Made by a program: the position numbers and the translations under genes. The notes under the pieces are model-generated. The model was given only the letters and a program-made list of their open reading frames with translations, was not told where the DNA came from and did not search any database. 64,000 nucleotides of DNA. Source: Quillaja saponaria. Taxonomy: Eukaryota > Streptophyta > Magnoliopsida > Fabales > Quillajaceae. Positions within the stretch are counted from its first letter, which is position 1; the number at the start of each line of letters is the position of its first letter. Below, piece by piece: positions 24,771 to 37,879 of this stretch. The DNA is taken from the NCBI GenBank assembly GCA_029379385.1, contig CM055605.1, positions 6,979,001 to 7,043,000 of the forward strand, written 5' to 3'.

Positions 24771-27721
24771 ATGAAGGAGGGTGGTAGAAAACAAGGAGCA
24801 ATGTCACCATGCGCGGCGTGCAAGCTTCTACGGAGGAGATGCGCGCAGGACTGTGTTTTTGCTCCATATTTTCCTGCTGATGACCCTCAGAAGTTTGCCA
24901 GTGTTCACAAGGTTTTTGGGGCAAGCAATGTCAACAAAATGTTACAGGTAAATTATTAATTAATTCAATATTTCACACGCTTGCATTCTTTTTAAATATA
25001 CTATATAATATTTAGCATTATGATTTTTTTTGTCATTTTTCATGGAGATTTAATTTTATTTATATATAGTGGATGTCATTTTCATGAAATAGGGGCAGGT
25101 GATTTTGTTTATGTAGTATGTACAACTACAACATTGTTAAATATTTTTCTAAAAATCTTGTTCGGTAGAGGTTGTGTTCATGAACTATTAAATTTAAGGA
25201 ATACTTTTTTTTTTTCTTTTTTTTTTGGAAGATTAAAAACTAAACATACACTTTGACAACACCTTAATTATTCCTTTATTTGATTCTTTCTTTTCTTTTT
25301 GGATATATGTTTTGTTTTGTTTGTTTCCTTTTTCTATTCTTTTTTTGGTACTTTGGAAAATAAGTTTTGTTTCTTTCTTGGATTTAATGGAATATATCTA
25401 ATTAATTATAAAATTTGGTAATTTTAATTTCTCATCTGCAGTCCCAATTAATTATTTCAAAAAACAGCACAAGAAAGAAGATAATGAAAAAGAAAAGTAG
25501 AAACCACATTACCTAATAGCTATTAGTTTTCTCTAGAAACAGCTTCTCTTAAAAGTTGCAATCTTGAACTTAATGGCCAACATAGGAAAATGGATCATCT
25601 CCTGTATGAAAGAGGTTAAGGTCAAGTTCGAAAAGTCTTCTCTTCCAAAATTATGTTTAATTAAAAAATAATTTTGCTCCTTCAATTATGTCTGTGTCTC
25701 GATCCCACTCACGTATCATTCTCTTATGTTTGAAAAAATGTAAAAAGGTCCTAATTCAAAAAATAGATCATCTCTTATACCAGATATTGAAGAAATAATT
25801 ATTAACACAACAATAAGTAATTCTCACTCATTCCATAAATTTTTATTTTGAGTGAAGGCGAGAATTTATTTTAAGTTCTCAGTAACAATATCAAGTGAGT
25901 TTACTAATCAAACCAAACTGGTACATTTTGTCTTACATAATCTTAATATCTTAGTAATATACAATTAATAAAATGCTTAAAAGATTACTAAAATACCCAT
26001 TAAAAAAACCTTATTCATTTTCTTTTTATGATCACTTCTGTTATAGCAGTTAAATTACCGTTAAAGACCCCACCCTTAAACAAACAAAAATTCTCATTCT
26101 TCTTTCTGAAAAGTAATTAAGGTAATATAATTGATTCCTTTTGTATACACTAATTAATTAAAAGGGATAAAGGATTGATTAAAAGAAAAATAAAGCATAT
26201 ATCTCTCAAAATTTTGTCATTGACTAAGCTAGCTTTATATTACTTTGTTGAAACTGCTATACCTAATTAACCAATACATAATGTGAAAAGGATAAAGGAA
26301 AAGGATGGGCTAACCATCTAAAAGGTTATTTGTTTACATAACAGTTACTTGTTCAACTTATACTTTTGTGACCAACCTGATAGCTTTTAGTCTTTTGGAC
26401 TGGTATTATTTTCAAATTTTGGTATGTTCTATGCATCTTTTCTTTTTTAGCTTTATAGATTATGGGTTACATTGAAAGAGACAGCCTTGTAATATGTCTA
26501 AAAAAAGTGATGTAGCTAGAAGTAAAATAATAATTTTTTAAAACTTTTTTTTATTTTTAATCTTTATCCTTTGTCAATAACATTATTAATTTTTAAAGCA
26601 AAAGATAATTTATTATTTCTTAAGAATGACATCATGATGATGTCATCAATATGGGCTTCACTGCTTTTCTTTTCCCTTTTTTGGGTGATTTTTCATCTAA
26701 CTTTATCTAAGTAATTAATTGCATAAAATGATTTCGGTTTTTTTTTAAAAAGATATTTGTTTTATATTATTGAATATTTATGGTTATTTCATTTATATTT
26801 ATATAAGGTTTCCGATATTAATTTTTGAGAGATTCTTATATATTTATAATTATTTAATCTTGATACCAATTGAATCAATCCATTAATTTCAAATCTTGCA
26901 TAGTACTTAATTAACAAACAAACCGGACTTGACTAAAAGCAACAAAACAAAATCATTGCAGGAATTTCTTTTATTACGTCATGATCAAGATATGTTACTA
27001 CACCTTGAGTTGAATATTCTTGAGTATTTTGATGTATAACATCCCAGTCCAATGTACCATTCAAATCAAAGCTAGCTCACATTATCATTTACTATACTAT
27101 TTTACATATAGTCTTTTCGTCAACTATCATTTTTAATCTTTCTACAAAACAATAAAATTACATATATCCGATTCAAGTATTTAGGGTTTTGAAAATCTTC
27201 TATTTATATAGTTTTTATTTAAGATGTAATTAAATGAACAGAATTGTTCGTAAACAATTCAATCGTTAAGTTGTTTTTTAATAGCATCTTATTGCTTAAA
27301 ATTAATTAGTAATTAACTATAAGTAAGAATTGTAGTGATTAATGTTATTGGCTATATATGATGAAATTAATTGCAGGAATTACCAGAGCATCAACGAAGT
27401 GATGCAGTTAGTTCAATGGTATATGAAGCAAATGCAAGAGTAAGAGACCCGGTGTATGGTTGTGTAGGAGCAATCTCATCACTGCAACAACAAGTAGACG
27501 TTCTTCAAACCCAGTTAGCATTAGCACAAGCTGAAGTTGTGCACATGAGGATGCGTCAATTTACTTCAACTCACGATGTCGACCCGGCATTGGCTTCAAA
27601 TTCGGGTTCTCCATCATCAAGCAGGCAGCTCATGTCTAATTCTCAAACCAAATCCCTATTTTCAATGGATTTGGTCGTTGATCATGCTAACAATATGGGG
27701 GAGTCCTTGTGGTCATGCTAG
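24771..27721 (+). CDS. LOB-domain transcription factor, class I, LBD4/LBD3-like, 2 exons, 173 aa
   Basis: Exon 1 is 24771-24947 and exon 2 is 27377-27721, with a 2.43-kb intron between phase-0 codons (MLQ/ELPEHQ). Plant-specific nuclear DNA-binding protein of organ-boundary and vascular development. Seen: the zinc-finger-like C block CX2CX6CX3C at Cys14, 17, 24 and 28 (PCAACKLLRRRCAQDC); the GAS block with FGASN at 49-53; DPVYGC at 83-88; and the coiled-coil LX6LX3LX6 motif with Leu95, Leu102, Leu106 and Val113 in place of the last Leu. The Ser-rich tail ends in GESLWSC, which resembles Arabidopsis LBD4; that assignment is by resemblance. The intron position after the GAS-block Gln is the usual one for the family. 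It is the only LBD copy left in a tandemly duplicated block. Confidence 0.95.
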
Positions 27722-29187
27722 CTATAGTTATAGCTTAAATGATAAGTTATAAGCATGCTGCTTTCTTGCCTTTATAATTAATTAGTTTTTTATTTTTTAT
27801 TTTTGATCTTAATTATACTATTACTATATATATATATATAATATTACTACTAGTAGCTTTCAAGGGGTTAATTTGCTTTATTATTGTCTGCCTAATTAGT
27901 AGGGCACTTGGATGTTTTCTTTTTGACTTTAAAGAACATCTCTCTTTATTACCTAACCAAGAGATGATGATTATGGTTGCTAAAAATCATAATGTATATA
28001 TTGTTATAAACATGTAATTATGAGTAATGATATCAATTAATTATAGTGTTACATTGACTACTTTTAAATATGTGCAATCTCTCTCCTCTAGGTTTCTCTG
28101 CAATGACCAAAACAAAAGTTGTGGAATACTCAAATTAGCTTGACCATGGTGATAATAATTGTGCATGTCTTTACTCTTTAGCATAAAGTTGAAGAGTTTG
28201 TTAGATTTAAGATTGTGAGGGAATTAATTGGAATAATTAGTTTATATGATAATTATTTATGTGAAATTTAATTAATTCTCACCCGGTTCTCGATGATAAA
28301 TTAATTTAATTTTTCATATAAACATACGTGAAGTTTAATTAATTCTCACTCAGTTCTTGATGATAAATTAATTCATTTTTTTTAGAGTATAAATAGATAT
28401 GTGGGACATTTATTAAAGAAATAGAAACATGGTTAAAAATAAAAAATATATATATATATAATTAAAACCAATAATAGTGGTTGGTGCCTATTAAAAAATA
28501 AAATTATGACAAATCAGTGTATTTGATTAAAATCAAAAAAGCAGTAGCTAGAATCAATGATGGTGATTGGTTGGTGTGAAAGACATTTACATTTTTATAT
28601 TTACTATCAGCATAAAGATTCTTATATTGACAATGAATAAAATATAAATTCAAAATTTATTAATCAGTGCAAGTCTGCAACTAAAGGTAAGACTTGGGAT
28701 TTGGACCCAACTTGGACCTCAAAATACGGTTATTTGTCTCTCTTTCTTTTTTGCTTGGATGGGAACTGGATTATAGTTGCTAATAAAAAAGTTACACAAT
28801 ATTGGGTTGACCTAACTTGGGCTTTCTTATTTCTAGGCCTTTGTAAGCTGTAGGCCATTTTAGATTCTTATTTCCAGGCCCAAAATCTCTGCTACTTGAA
28901 ACCATCCAAAGCAGTGTCTATTGGATAGCTAGGTAGGTTGCTTTATAGCCCGTGCCACTATGTAGGGTATTAAACAAAATTGTTTGGTTAAATTGTGTAT
29001 AAAAATATTGTAAATAAAAATAATTTGTTGTAGAACTATTTAAGAAGTTGAAAAAGTGTTTAGATGAGTTAATGTACAAGCGTGCATGAGATATAAAAAA
29101 ATTATTTGATTTTATATTTTTTAAAAAGATATTGAGTATTAAAATTATTAAAAAAAATTATTTTGACAAATAAAATAATTATTATAA
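27722..29187. other. LBD 3' flank, end of block X
   Basis: LBD 3'UTR followed by AT-rich sequence. At about 28250-28385 two direct 70-bp units share TTTAATTAATTCTCAC and GATGATAAATTAATT. No gene is seen. Confidence 0.55.
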
Positions 29188-31189
29188 CTCATTTAAGTTT
29201 TCTTTGTTTTATATTTGAAAAAGTTTCTTTTTCTAACTTCAATTTTTCATAACTCTAAAAGCCCAAAAATTCTTTTTTGTAGAGCTTAAAAAATAAAACC
29301 TATTTTTTGCAAAAATATTTATAGAAAAGTTTAAAACTAAAAACTATTTTAAAAACCATACCAAACCAAACATGGGCTAAGTATAACACTGAAAAATAAT
29401 AGAATTGTTCTAGTTATTATTTGAATTTGACCCATTAATTATTCAACTACTATAATTCTAACATTCCACTTCAAACTAGTCCAATAGCTCATTTAATATT
29501 AATGTATTTTATTCGAGTACTCATCATATTTTGGGCTCAAGTACAAGCTCGACCTCAAATACAAGTACACATCTTTTACTTCAGGTCTAGATCAAATATT
29601 CGAGTACTCCACTTGACTCCACTCGTTCACCCACCTTAATAATTGGTTTGCACTCTTTTTCTTATATTTTCAAAAAGTCTGAAGTTCAGTATTATAAGCA
29701 TTTTAGCTTAATCTTTCCATGGATGTCATGTCAAATCTAGTGCTAGAGTAGTAGTTCAATGTTGCCCAACATGTACAGCTATTATTATTGCAACGTACAG
29801 TTTATTATCATATCTCAGAATCCAATTGACTCCGAAACTATACCATACAGTGTATAATAGACATCTAGACTCACCGAAAGAGTTACAAATTAGGCTATAT
29901 CAACCAACAATTTCATCATTTTGTTCCAAAATTTTCTGCAAGAATGTTGTCCTCAAATATTCAATCCTGTCTAGTTGCCCATTAAAAAGAAATATTCAAC
30001 CCATATTGCATTGTTTTCTTTATAAATCAAACCAATGGGACCAGACTAACATAATTTGTGGCAATCTTTGTTCCTTGTAATTTTGTGGGTCATAAATGGT
30101 GGCATGATAAATCAAACCTATGGGACCTGCAGACCTCAGAAAGTTTGCGGCCATCTCTACTCCTTGTAATCTTGTGGGTCAGAAATGGTGGATTTTGAGT
30201 TTAAAAAGTTGTACACAAACAGTTGAAATGTTATCAATTTCACTGTTTAATTAATCCCACTATAAATAGACTGTTCATTTAGCCCTCCCTCCCCTCAAGG
30301 GTCACTCATGAACATAGGATTCTTTTACATTTATGGTTCTTTACTTCTTTATATGTATTTTTTTATGACAATCTTCATATTTGTATCTATATAAATTACT
30401 CACTCTTTGTGATTTATAATATGAAACTAATTAGTAGGGCAAAGCCTAAACCAGAATTACTTAATATAAGTTGGGAAGCATAATGAGTAAGAACTAAATT
30501 GATAGAAGAGGAAACTCAAATCCTCTACAAATGTGACATGAAACTTAAAATTTTGGATGAATTAATTATCTATTATATTGTTAACTAACCATTTATGATC
30601 AAATGGTCACGAGTTTTTTGGGATCACTTTTTTAGTTATAATCTAATTTTTGTACAAGCTAGGTAATTAAGATAAGAGTTCGTGCTCTATTAATCACTCT
30701 ACAATTGTAATCTCATTCCCGGAGTCTGATCTACCAAGAAGAGACTTGTGCTTTATCTACGTTTTACATATCAACTCAAATGAGCTTGTGTAAGTGTGGG
30801 AGGTTTGTATAGGAGAAAAAAAATTATGAAGTCATCCATCTAATTAAAACAAGCTTTTCTACGAGAGATCCTCTAACGAGGGATGAGTTTTCATATAGGG
30901 CTTATTTTTTAATGAGAAGTCTCTCGAGCACAGAGTAAAACACAACCCCTTCTTGGATAAATTAATCTATTAATTCATTGATAACATCACAAACGTGATC
31001 ATCTAATACTCTATTAATAATTGATTGATCAATAGTATATTGGATTCATACCATTTCTTAATTAATTAATGACTAACAATAGTTTGGTTCTCATTTCTTC
31101 TATTCAATGATGTAATGTATAACATTATTACTCTATAATTCATCCACAAGTTCTTTTCTTATCTTCAATTTTTCCTCATGTCTTGAATT

Positions 31190-32756
31190 TCTTCTCTCAA
31201 TGTGAATACAACCCATACTTCAATATATGTCACCTACTGTGTTGGAAAACCATTATGTATAATATCATAAATCATGACATGGGGGTCAACTTAAGGAAAT
31301 GAGAATATGTCACAATGGGCTAGCTAGCTACATAAGTAGTTAGTGCTTTCTTACGAGTGTAAGAATGCTTGCTTGTGACACCCATTAATTTGCTTCTATC
31401 TTTTCTCTTTAGTTTCTTTTATATATATATATTATTTCCCCCCACTCTGTAAGGGGGAGTAAAATGTGAACAAATTAAGCAGATTAAAAAGACTATATAT
31501 ACTTGGTCATGTGTTTCATTGACTTGATATATATTCTTGCTAATGTGTACTATATATCGCCTACTTTTGTGACCGTTTATTTAGGCACAATCTTGCACCT
31601 TTTTTACTCTGGCCAATGTCTTTTTTTAGTGTAAGTGTATCTGTCAAAATAGAATCTACTCATTGTTACTATAGGTGTTACTATAGGTGTTTGCTTTTCT
31701 TTAATTGATCAAATAATCATTTCAATCACCAGATGAAAGTGTCAGTTGATTTATTGGTAAATTCTCTTGCAATTATATATCAAAAATCTGTAGTCAAATT
31801 TCACATTCACTTGACATGGAACGCTTATGGAAAGAATGAGAGTTACGTATCTCCCATTGTGTGGCCCAACGGGCCCGTACAAGCAAATATATTTATATAT
31901 ATATATATGTATTAGATGAGATTTTGTAATGTATTTTTTATCTCTCACACTTATGCATGCAAGAACAATTCTGTTGTATCTGTCAGTATAAAGAATACAC
32001 GAACCATCTCATAAATCGATTATGTTGAAATTTATAAATTAGGAGAAGGAAAAGGTACAAGGCAAGCTCCCCTCCTCCTCCCATTCTTTTGTTTTGCTAA
32101 ACAAGTATGTACAAATAAGATGGCAATGGATGCAGTAGTGGAGGGCAAGTGGACACAGAATCAAATCGCATACCATCATTGTAATCTCCTCAATCCTTAA
32201 AGGGCTCAATGTATGTTCAATTAGGATGTGACTATGACTTGTGAGTTGTGAATTATGATTTTGAAGTGTTTGGTGTGAAAGTTAAGCATGATGATATTGA
32301 GTGGGGATTAGGATAGATTATGAAAACGATACCACTTTAGTACATAATATGAAGCTGATATTGTATTTGGTCCATTTTATTTATTTATTTTAAACCTTAA
32401 TCAATTCACATCTTAGAGTTGCTTAAAAAAAATTGTGGAAAAATAATTAATTACTCAAGTCCATATAATTTGAGAAAACCTCATCTACATATCCAATAAG
32501 ACTTCTATTATAGTGATTATCTTTCTAATTTCAAACTTTTTATTTTTATTTTTATAATAAGTTGCGTTTAGTTCAATTAAATAACTAAAAATACAAGAAT
32601 CTATATAATATATAGAAATAGAAGCTAGCTAGTAAATGTAATTGCTAATTACACTACATGCAATAAACTTTAACTAAATAGTCTACGTACTTTAATTACT
32701 TAAACAAACATTAGCATTAATTAAATTTAGAACAAGCTAGGTTTAATTTGCCCAAG
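31190..32756. other. Intergenic region downstream of the CCT gene
   Basis: AT-rich, with TA microsatellites near 31420 and 31890. No supported gene. The last bases before 32756 are CCT-gene 3'UTR. Confidence 0.55.
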
Positions 32757-33910
32757 CTAGCTATACATATCACCCTGCGGTCCATCATATAGATGTACCA
32801 ATTTTGTCATAGCCTCTTGTAACCAATCCTCCTCATGATCATCATTTTTAAACTGCAAAAAGTTTAATTATTCAAAAAATAAATACCATTAACAATTTCA
32901 AGGTTTTAATTAAATAAAAGAAACTATAAAAGGTCATAGATTTTTATTTAAGTACCTGAATGGCATTATAGAAGAACTCCTCCTCTTTGTTGTGAGTGTG
33001 GTCATGAGGATTATCCTTCTTTTTTGATGCAATTTCTTCCTCACGTAATTCAATGTTTCTTGCAAATCTTCCCCTTACTCTGACTCTCCTGTCAGCTAGG
33101 GTTTTCCGGCATGCATACTGTGTGATAATGCGAGGATTAGTGTGTGATAAATTTATCATTGTGCGAGAAAGTAGTAATATATTATACAATTATTTTTTTT
33201 ATTTTTTTTGTGAGATAGAGAGAGACCTTGATTGTCTTGTTGAAGTTTCTTTGGTTTCTCTTTTTCAAATACCGCAGAATCCTTTCTTTCCTCTCTTCTT
33301 CTGAGTAGCGGCCAACTTTTACATTAGAATTAGGTTCTTCAACTGCTGCCATTTGAATATTACTTTGAATCCCCTATAAAAGAAAAACACAGATTTAATC
33401 AAAGAATTACATCAATTACATATAGAAATTTAATATATATGCTTTTCTAAAATTGTAGTTTCATACCCTGTTTTCTTTGGCAGTAGTAGCAGCTGGATAA
33501 GTTGGTGGCTTTATGTCCTCAACAAACCTGCAACATTCTTCTCCAAGTCCGGCAAGATTGCCATAAGAAGCCATTTGAAAATCTGCAATCAATTCCTGCA
33601 GCATGGACAATTGATCAAGGGATGATTGCATCCTATCAGCACATGATGGCATGATTATATCCGAATCTGGCGACAAACTATGATGATCAAGTGAACCAAT
33701 ATTCATGTTATCAAGCAATGGGGTCATGAAGTTATTATAATGATCATCTTGATGATGATCATGATGACCACCCAACAATAATGCACTTTCTATGCCTGAG
33801 CCCCCATAATAATTTCTGGCAGCCACCGTTGCCGGAGTTTGGAACTCATAGAAATGATCAGTAGTAGGGAATGTGTAGTTTGAGTAGAATTGAGGAACGG
33901 AAGAATCCAT
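32757..33910 (-). CDS. CCT-motif family protein (ASML2-like), 4 exons, 282 aa
   Basis: Exons in transcript order: 33910-33467, 33373-33227, 33117-32956, 32852-32757, all joined in phase 0. The CCT motif (residues about 170-218) is split between exons 2 and 3: RYSEEERKERILRYLKKRNQ then NKTIKYACRKTLADRR and VRVRGRFARN. CCT domains act in nuclear import and in NF-Y-like DNA/protein contacts. There is no B-box or response-regulator domain, so this is the single-CCT (CMF) type related to ASML2 of sugar-responsive expression and similar proteins; the precise orthologue is uncertain. The N-terminus is acidic and rich in His/Asp/Ser. The C-terminal acidic tail contains EEDWLQEAM. Start chosen at 33910 because it follows a pyrimidine-rich leader and a TATA box lies 87 bases upstream; the longer frame would need a non-ATG codon inside the core promoter. 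Confidence 0.92.
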
Positions 33911-33996
33911 TGATGAAGAGGAAGAGAGAGATATATATGGAGTTGATATTGAGTTTGTTAGTTCTTTCAATTTGGCTGTGTAATATGTGTCTGTCA

Positions 33997-34005
33997 CTAT
34001 ATATA
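33997..34005 (-). promoter_or_regulatory. TATA box of the CCT-motif gene
   Basis: TATATATAG on the minus strand, 87 bases upstream of the chosen start codon. The intervening leader is CT-rich as in many plant 5'UTRs. Confidence 0.55.
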
Positions 34006-34019
34006 TGAATAATTTTTTT

Positions 34020-37000
34020 CTTTCCTCTAAAATTAAAAGAGAAAGTGTGTTTTTGGGATATAAAGTAGGTTAGGCAAGTTGTTCAGACAAGCATCATGGG
34101 CAAATTGAAGTGACCTACCCTAACTTGGCTAAGACAAAAATAGGCTAAATATCTAATTGGCCAGCTCGGACACAACTAACTGATCAACTGTGTTAAAACG
34201 TTTCAGAAAAGAATAAATGGTTTTTATTTTTATTTAGCAGGGTATTAAAAGTGACGTCTTGGATATAAGCAAATAGAAAAATATATTTGACCACAACTAA
34301 TTTGAGATTTAAGCATTTGTTGAATGAGTTGAGTTGGGTCGAGTTAGCGATTAGTTTGTTCAGAATAGTTTATGTGTATCTCGACTAATCATATTTTCTG
34401 ATTCAGTCAAAAACATATCATCTATATCGGGATTAGAAAATTTATAAAAATTTTATTTTCCACGACATTCTACAAGAATAATCAAACCTAAAAAAATGAA
34501 CATTCTTTAAATCGCCAGCTTTTATGGTGAATGGAGACTATTTTTACTTAGATATTTAATAGAAAATTATTATACATAATTTTTTTGATGTGTTTGTTAG
34601 TATATATTTATATTAAATTGCCAGCTTTTATGCAAATTGTTCTGTGGATACATTTCAACCTAAATTGCCATACAGTTTGCCGATTTTATTGTTAGTACAC
34701 TTCTAGCCATGAATCGTCAATCTCTCTGCCACTTTATGTGCTAATTGCTAGTACATGTTTGATAATGAATCGTCACCCTTCAAGACTTTTAAGGGTTACA
34801 AGTCGATTTTCTTGTTAATTCATATTTTACGCGTGAATTGTCAACATCTCTACTAATTTATGTGATGATACATATTTATTTAATCGTAAATCGTTACTCT
34901 TTAATACGATTGGTGGAACTACAGATTTTTGTGTTAATTTCATTGTAAATTGCCCTCTCTTCTATGTTCAGATTTGTATATATATGAGATTCTTGAAAGA
35001 TGTAAGAAGAGAGATTCATCACACATAATTAAAGTATAAAAAAAATATATATATATATATATGCCCAATCATTCTTAACTTTACATATTATATTTCTCAT
35101 AAAGGTTATTCAGCTACTTCTAAAATTAAGAAATTCAACTTGTAAACCAACATTAAAAACTATTCTTTCTATTTTAGAAAAAGTATGAGAAAAAAAAAAA
35201 ACCATTTTAAAGTAAAAGAGAACATTAGTATATAGAAAAAGAAAAAAAAAAAGGTATGAGAAAGACATGAAGAAAAACGAGAGAAATTTTCTAAAAAATA
35301 TGGACAAAGAAAAACAAACAAGACAAATCAAGAATGGGATTATAGAGGAGAAATGAAATAATTAAAAATAATTTTTTTTTACTAAATTAATTTATGCATA
35401 AAAAGGTACCAAATTATAAATTTTTTTTTTTTTTAAATAAAAATTTATCTATAGAATTCAAATTATAAGGGGTAAATTGTAAAAATACTTATAAGTAATG
35501 TAGAAGAAAAACATGAATATAGTATGTGCGTGGCATTTGAGTATATTTTATTAGTTTGGATGAAAAAAAAATTAATTTTTTTAATTTCAAGCAATAAGGG
35601 AGATCTAGTGTAACATTTCAAACTAGGTAGATATGTGCGTAAAAGATTACAAGTATCAAATTATAGGAGATGAATTGTAAAAGCCCATAAGAAATGTGAC
35701 TTTTGTAAATTTAGTAAATTTGTTGATTAGAAAGATACCGAAGTTTATATTTAACATTTTTTAATTCATCAATCATTTGAGACATCTGTTTTTTTATCTT
35801 TAATTTATTCAAGAAAATACTAAAAATAAGTTGTAGATTGACTGTTGTTTTCCTTAAGTATATAGGAATTTAACATTTTAGAATGTTAATAATTTAAGGT
35901 TGAGATTTATGGGCAACTTAGACAGAAAAATACAATGGAGGAATTTGGCCATCTTAGAAGGAAAAGCTGAAGAGACATGAAAAAGTTAAAATAGAGGGCT
36001 TCATGTGCATATATAGTGAATACTATTCTCATACCTACTTATAGACTAAGAATCTAACACATGGGCTTGTTAGTTTTGCATCAATAAACCAAATACAACA
36101 TTTACCCCCTCTTAATTAGACTCCCCCAACTCTCATTATGTGAATGTGAACAAAGTCAAACAATGAATGATTTTTAATGGGTGTCATAAAATTATTTTTT
36201 AAAGTGTAATGAATATAATTTTTAAATTTTTAAATTTTTTAAAATATCAAATTTATGTATTAAATAGTACTAAAATTATGATCAATGACTATAAATGTTA
36301 CAAATTTTCTATTTATAAAATCTTAACATGAGTTTTTAGGACATTCATTTAGAAAAATCTTAAAAGGAAATGCTTCTTTGATTAGATAAATATTTTTTTT
36401 CATGAGAATTAATTGAATATATGCATTCAATCCTATATCATATTCTTAAGTTAGCAAATTTTTATGAATTTATTTTAATTTATCAATATTTGAAAGACTT
36501 TTTTTTTCTTCAAAAAAAAATGCATTTACTCACGATCTATAAACAACAAATTAAAATGAGTTGTTATTTGATTTACTATCAATGTGTAAATTTATTCACT
36601 ATGAGTAAATAAAAGTATAGCACATTAGTTCATTTGACTAAAATCAATTATGGTAGTTTGTGTCAGTGACCATGTTACTCTTTTATTTACAAATGATGTA
36701 AAAATATATAAATTATCAATGTTTTAAATATTAATTTAATTAAAATACATTATTTAAGGTTGATTGCCTTGGTGTTTAAAAAAAAAAAAACATAATTTTG
36801 AGAGAAATCTAGACACATCGCAAGGCCAAAGTTCGAAGAACTAGGTATAATATTAAAGTTGTAGTATAAACTGTATTCAATTTTATAAAGAATAAATATA
36901 TAATATATTCTATAATTCTTTGGGAAATTTTTTTAAATAAGATGACCACCTTTGGGGTTTCAAAGCATAAAGTGAAAGGGATCCATTGCAGAGGTATTTG

Positions 37001-37083
37001 TCTTCTTAAACGATAAAAACTTTCTTGCACAATCTTTTGTTATCTTGAAAGATTCCTAGCCTTTCTATCTTGCCTACTTAAAA

Positions 37084-37129
<46 letters not shown>

Positions 37130-37735
37130 TAAATTAAATTAAATTAAAACAGGAAAACTTGGAAATCAATTTTTTTTTTTTTTTTTTGGTTCGTAAAACT
37201 AAGTAAGATAAAAATTGCATTTCTTGGAATGAAAAGCTTCACCTTCAAATTTTATCTCTATGAGACTCTTTGCAACAAAAAGCAAAATAATAGATAGAAT
37301 TGAAGATTTCTTTTTTCTTCATATTATGTTCTTTCTTTTCTTTTTTTCCTTGACAGTAAGTAGTATCAGGTGCCCTGCCTCTGCTACCTCTTTTTTCTAT
37401 TCCATCACAAAACTTAGCCTTTCCTGCAATCCCACTTGCAAGTGTCTAAAATGTTCCTCCCTTGGTAACAAATTTTCACATCAAATATTTTATGCTAAGA
37501 TTAATTCAAACAAACAACTTCAAGCTTTATTACAGTCACATGTTTGGGTTGTTTAATTGTTTATTTATGTTATTTGTCACCCTAATCCTCTTTTCTGGTA
37601 TCTAGGCTAAGGATTCGCTTTGTTAATAAGGAATAGATTCTAAGTTATTTTACCAAAACAATCTATTAGTTAGCATTTAATACTTAAATTGAAAATCTTT
37701 TGAATCTTACATTAAAATTTATACTTAATTAAAAA
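34020..37735. other. Gene-poor AT-rich region with simple repeats
   Basis: At 34710-34975 there are two or more degenerate tandem units of about 133 bp with (G)AAT(C/T)GTCA landmarks. An (AAT)n microsatellite spans about 37085-37128 and passes into (AAATT)4. Long A/T homopolymers are frequent. Short open frames around 36421, 37260 and 37936 show no family resemblance. Confidence 0.55.
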
Positions 37736-37876
37736 GGTTGTTGCCTTTGAGACTTGAAAGTCACGAGTTCAATTAAGTCGCGAAAATAGTCTTTTCACAT
37801 ACTGAATAAGAATGCGTATGTTTAACGGTTTTCAGACCTTACAATAGTGAGAGCTTGTGCATTGAGCCGTCTTTTT
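37736..37876 (+). mobile_element. Au-like SINE relic
   Basis: Begins GGTTGTTGCCTTTGAG and has a B-box-like GAGTTCAATTAAG near 37765. It ends GAGAGCTTGTGCATTGAGCC followed by GTCTTTTT. The order and the 3' motif (GGAGCTT...GTGCACCGGG-type ending in a T run) resemble the widespread plant Au SINE, with many substitutions. No clear target duplication is seen. Confidence 0.55.
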
Positions 37877-37879
37877 AAT

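Larger units (their letters stand above)
20741..31189. repeat. Copy 2 of the tandem duplication (A2 20741-21596, X 21597-29187, B2 29188-31189)
   Basis: A2 starts with GTGGGTTTTGATACCATAGA, matching A1 near 17127. B2 starts CTCATTTAAGTTTTC as at 18851 and ends CTTGAATT at 31189, matching the B1 end at 20744. X, absent from copy 1, holds the LBD gene and its upstream MULE-like element. The A1 left flank (GTTAATTAACT) and the B2 right flank (CTTGAATTTCTT) share AATT, which is also present at the B1/A2 junction. Confidence 0.85.

Noticed and set aside
33911..33997. 29-residue N-terminal extension of the CCT protein
   Set aside because: It would start with a non-ATG codon inside the TATA box region. 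The ATG at 33910 follows a normal leader.
37260..37556. 98-codon open frame with a hydrophobic N-terminus
   Set aside because: Low-complexity Phe/Leu run from T-rich DNA, no recognisable domain, no splice partners.
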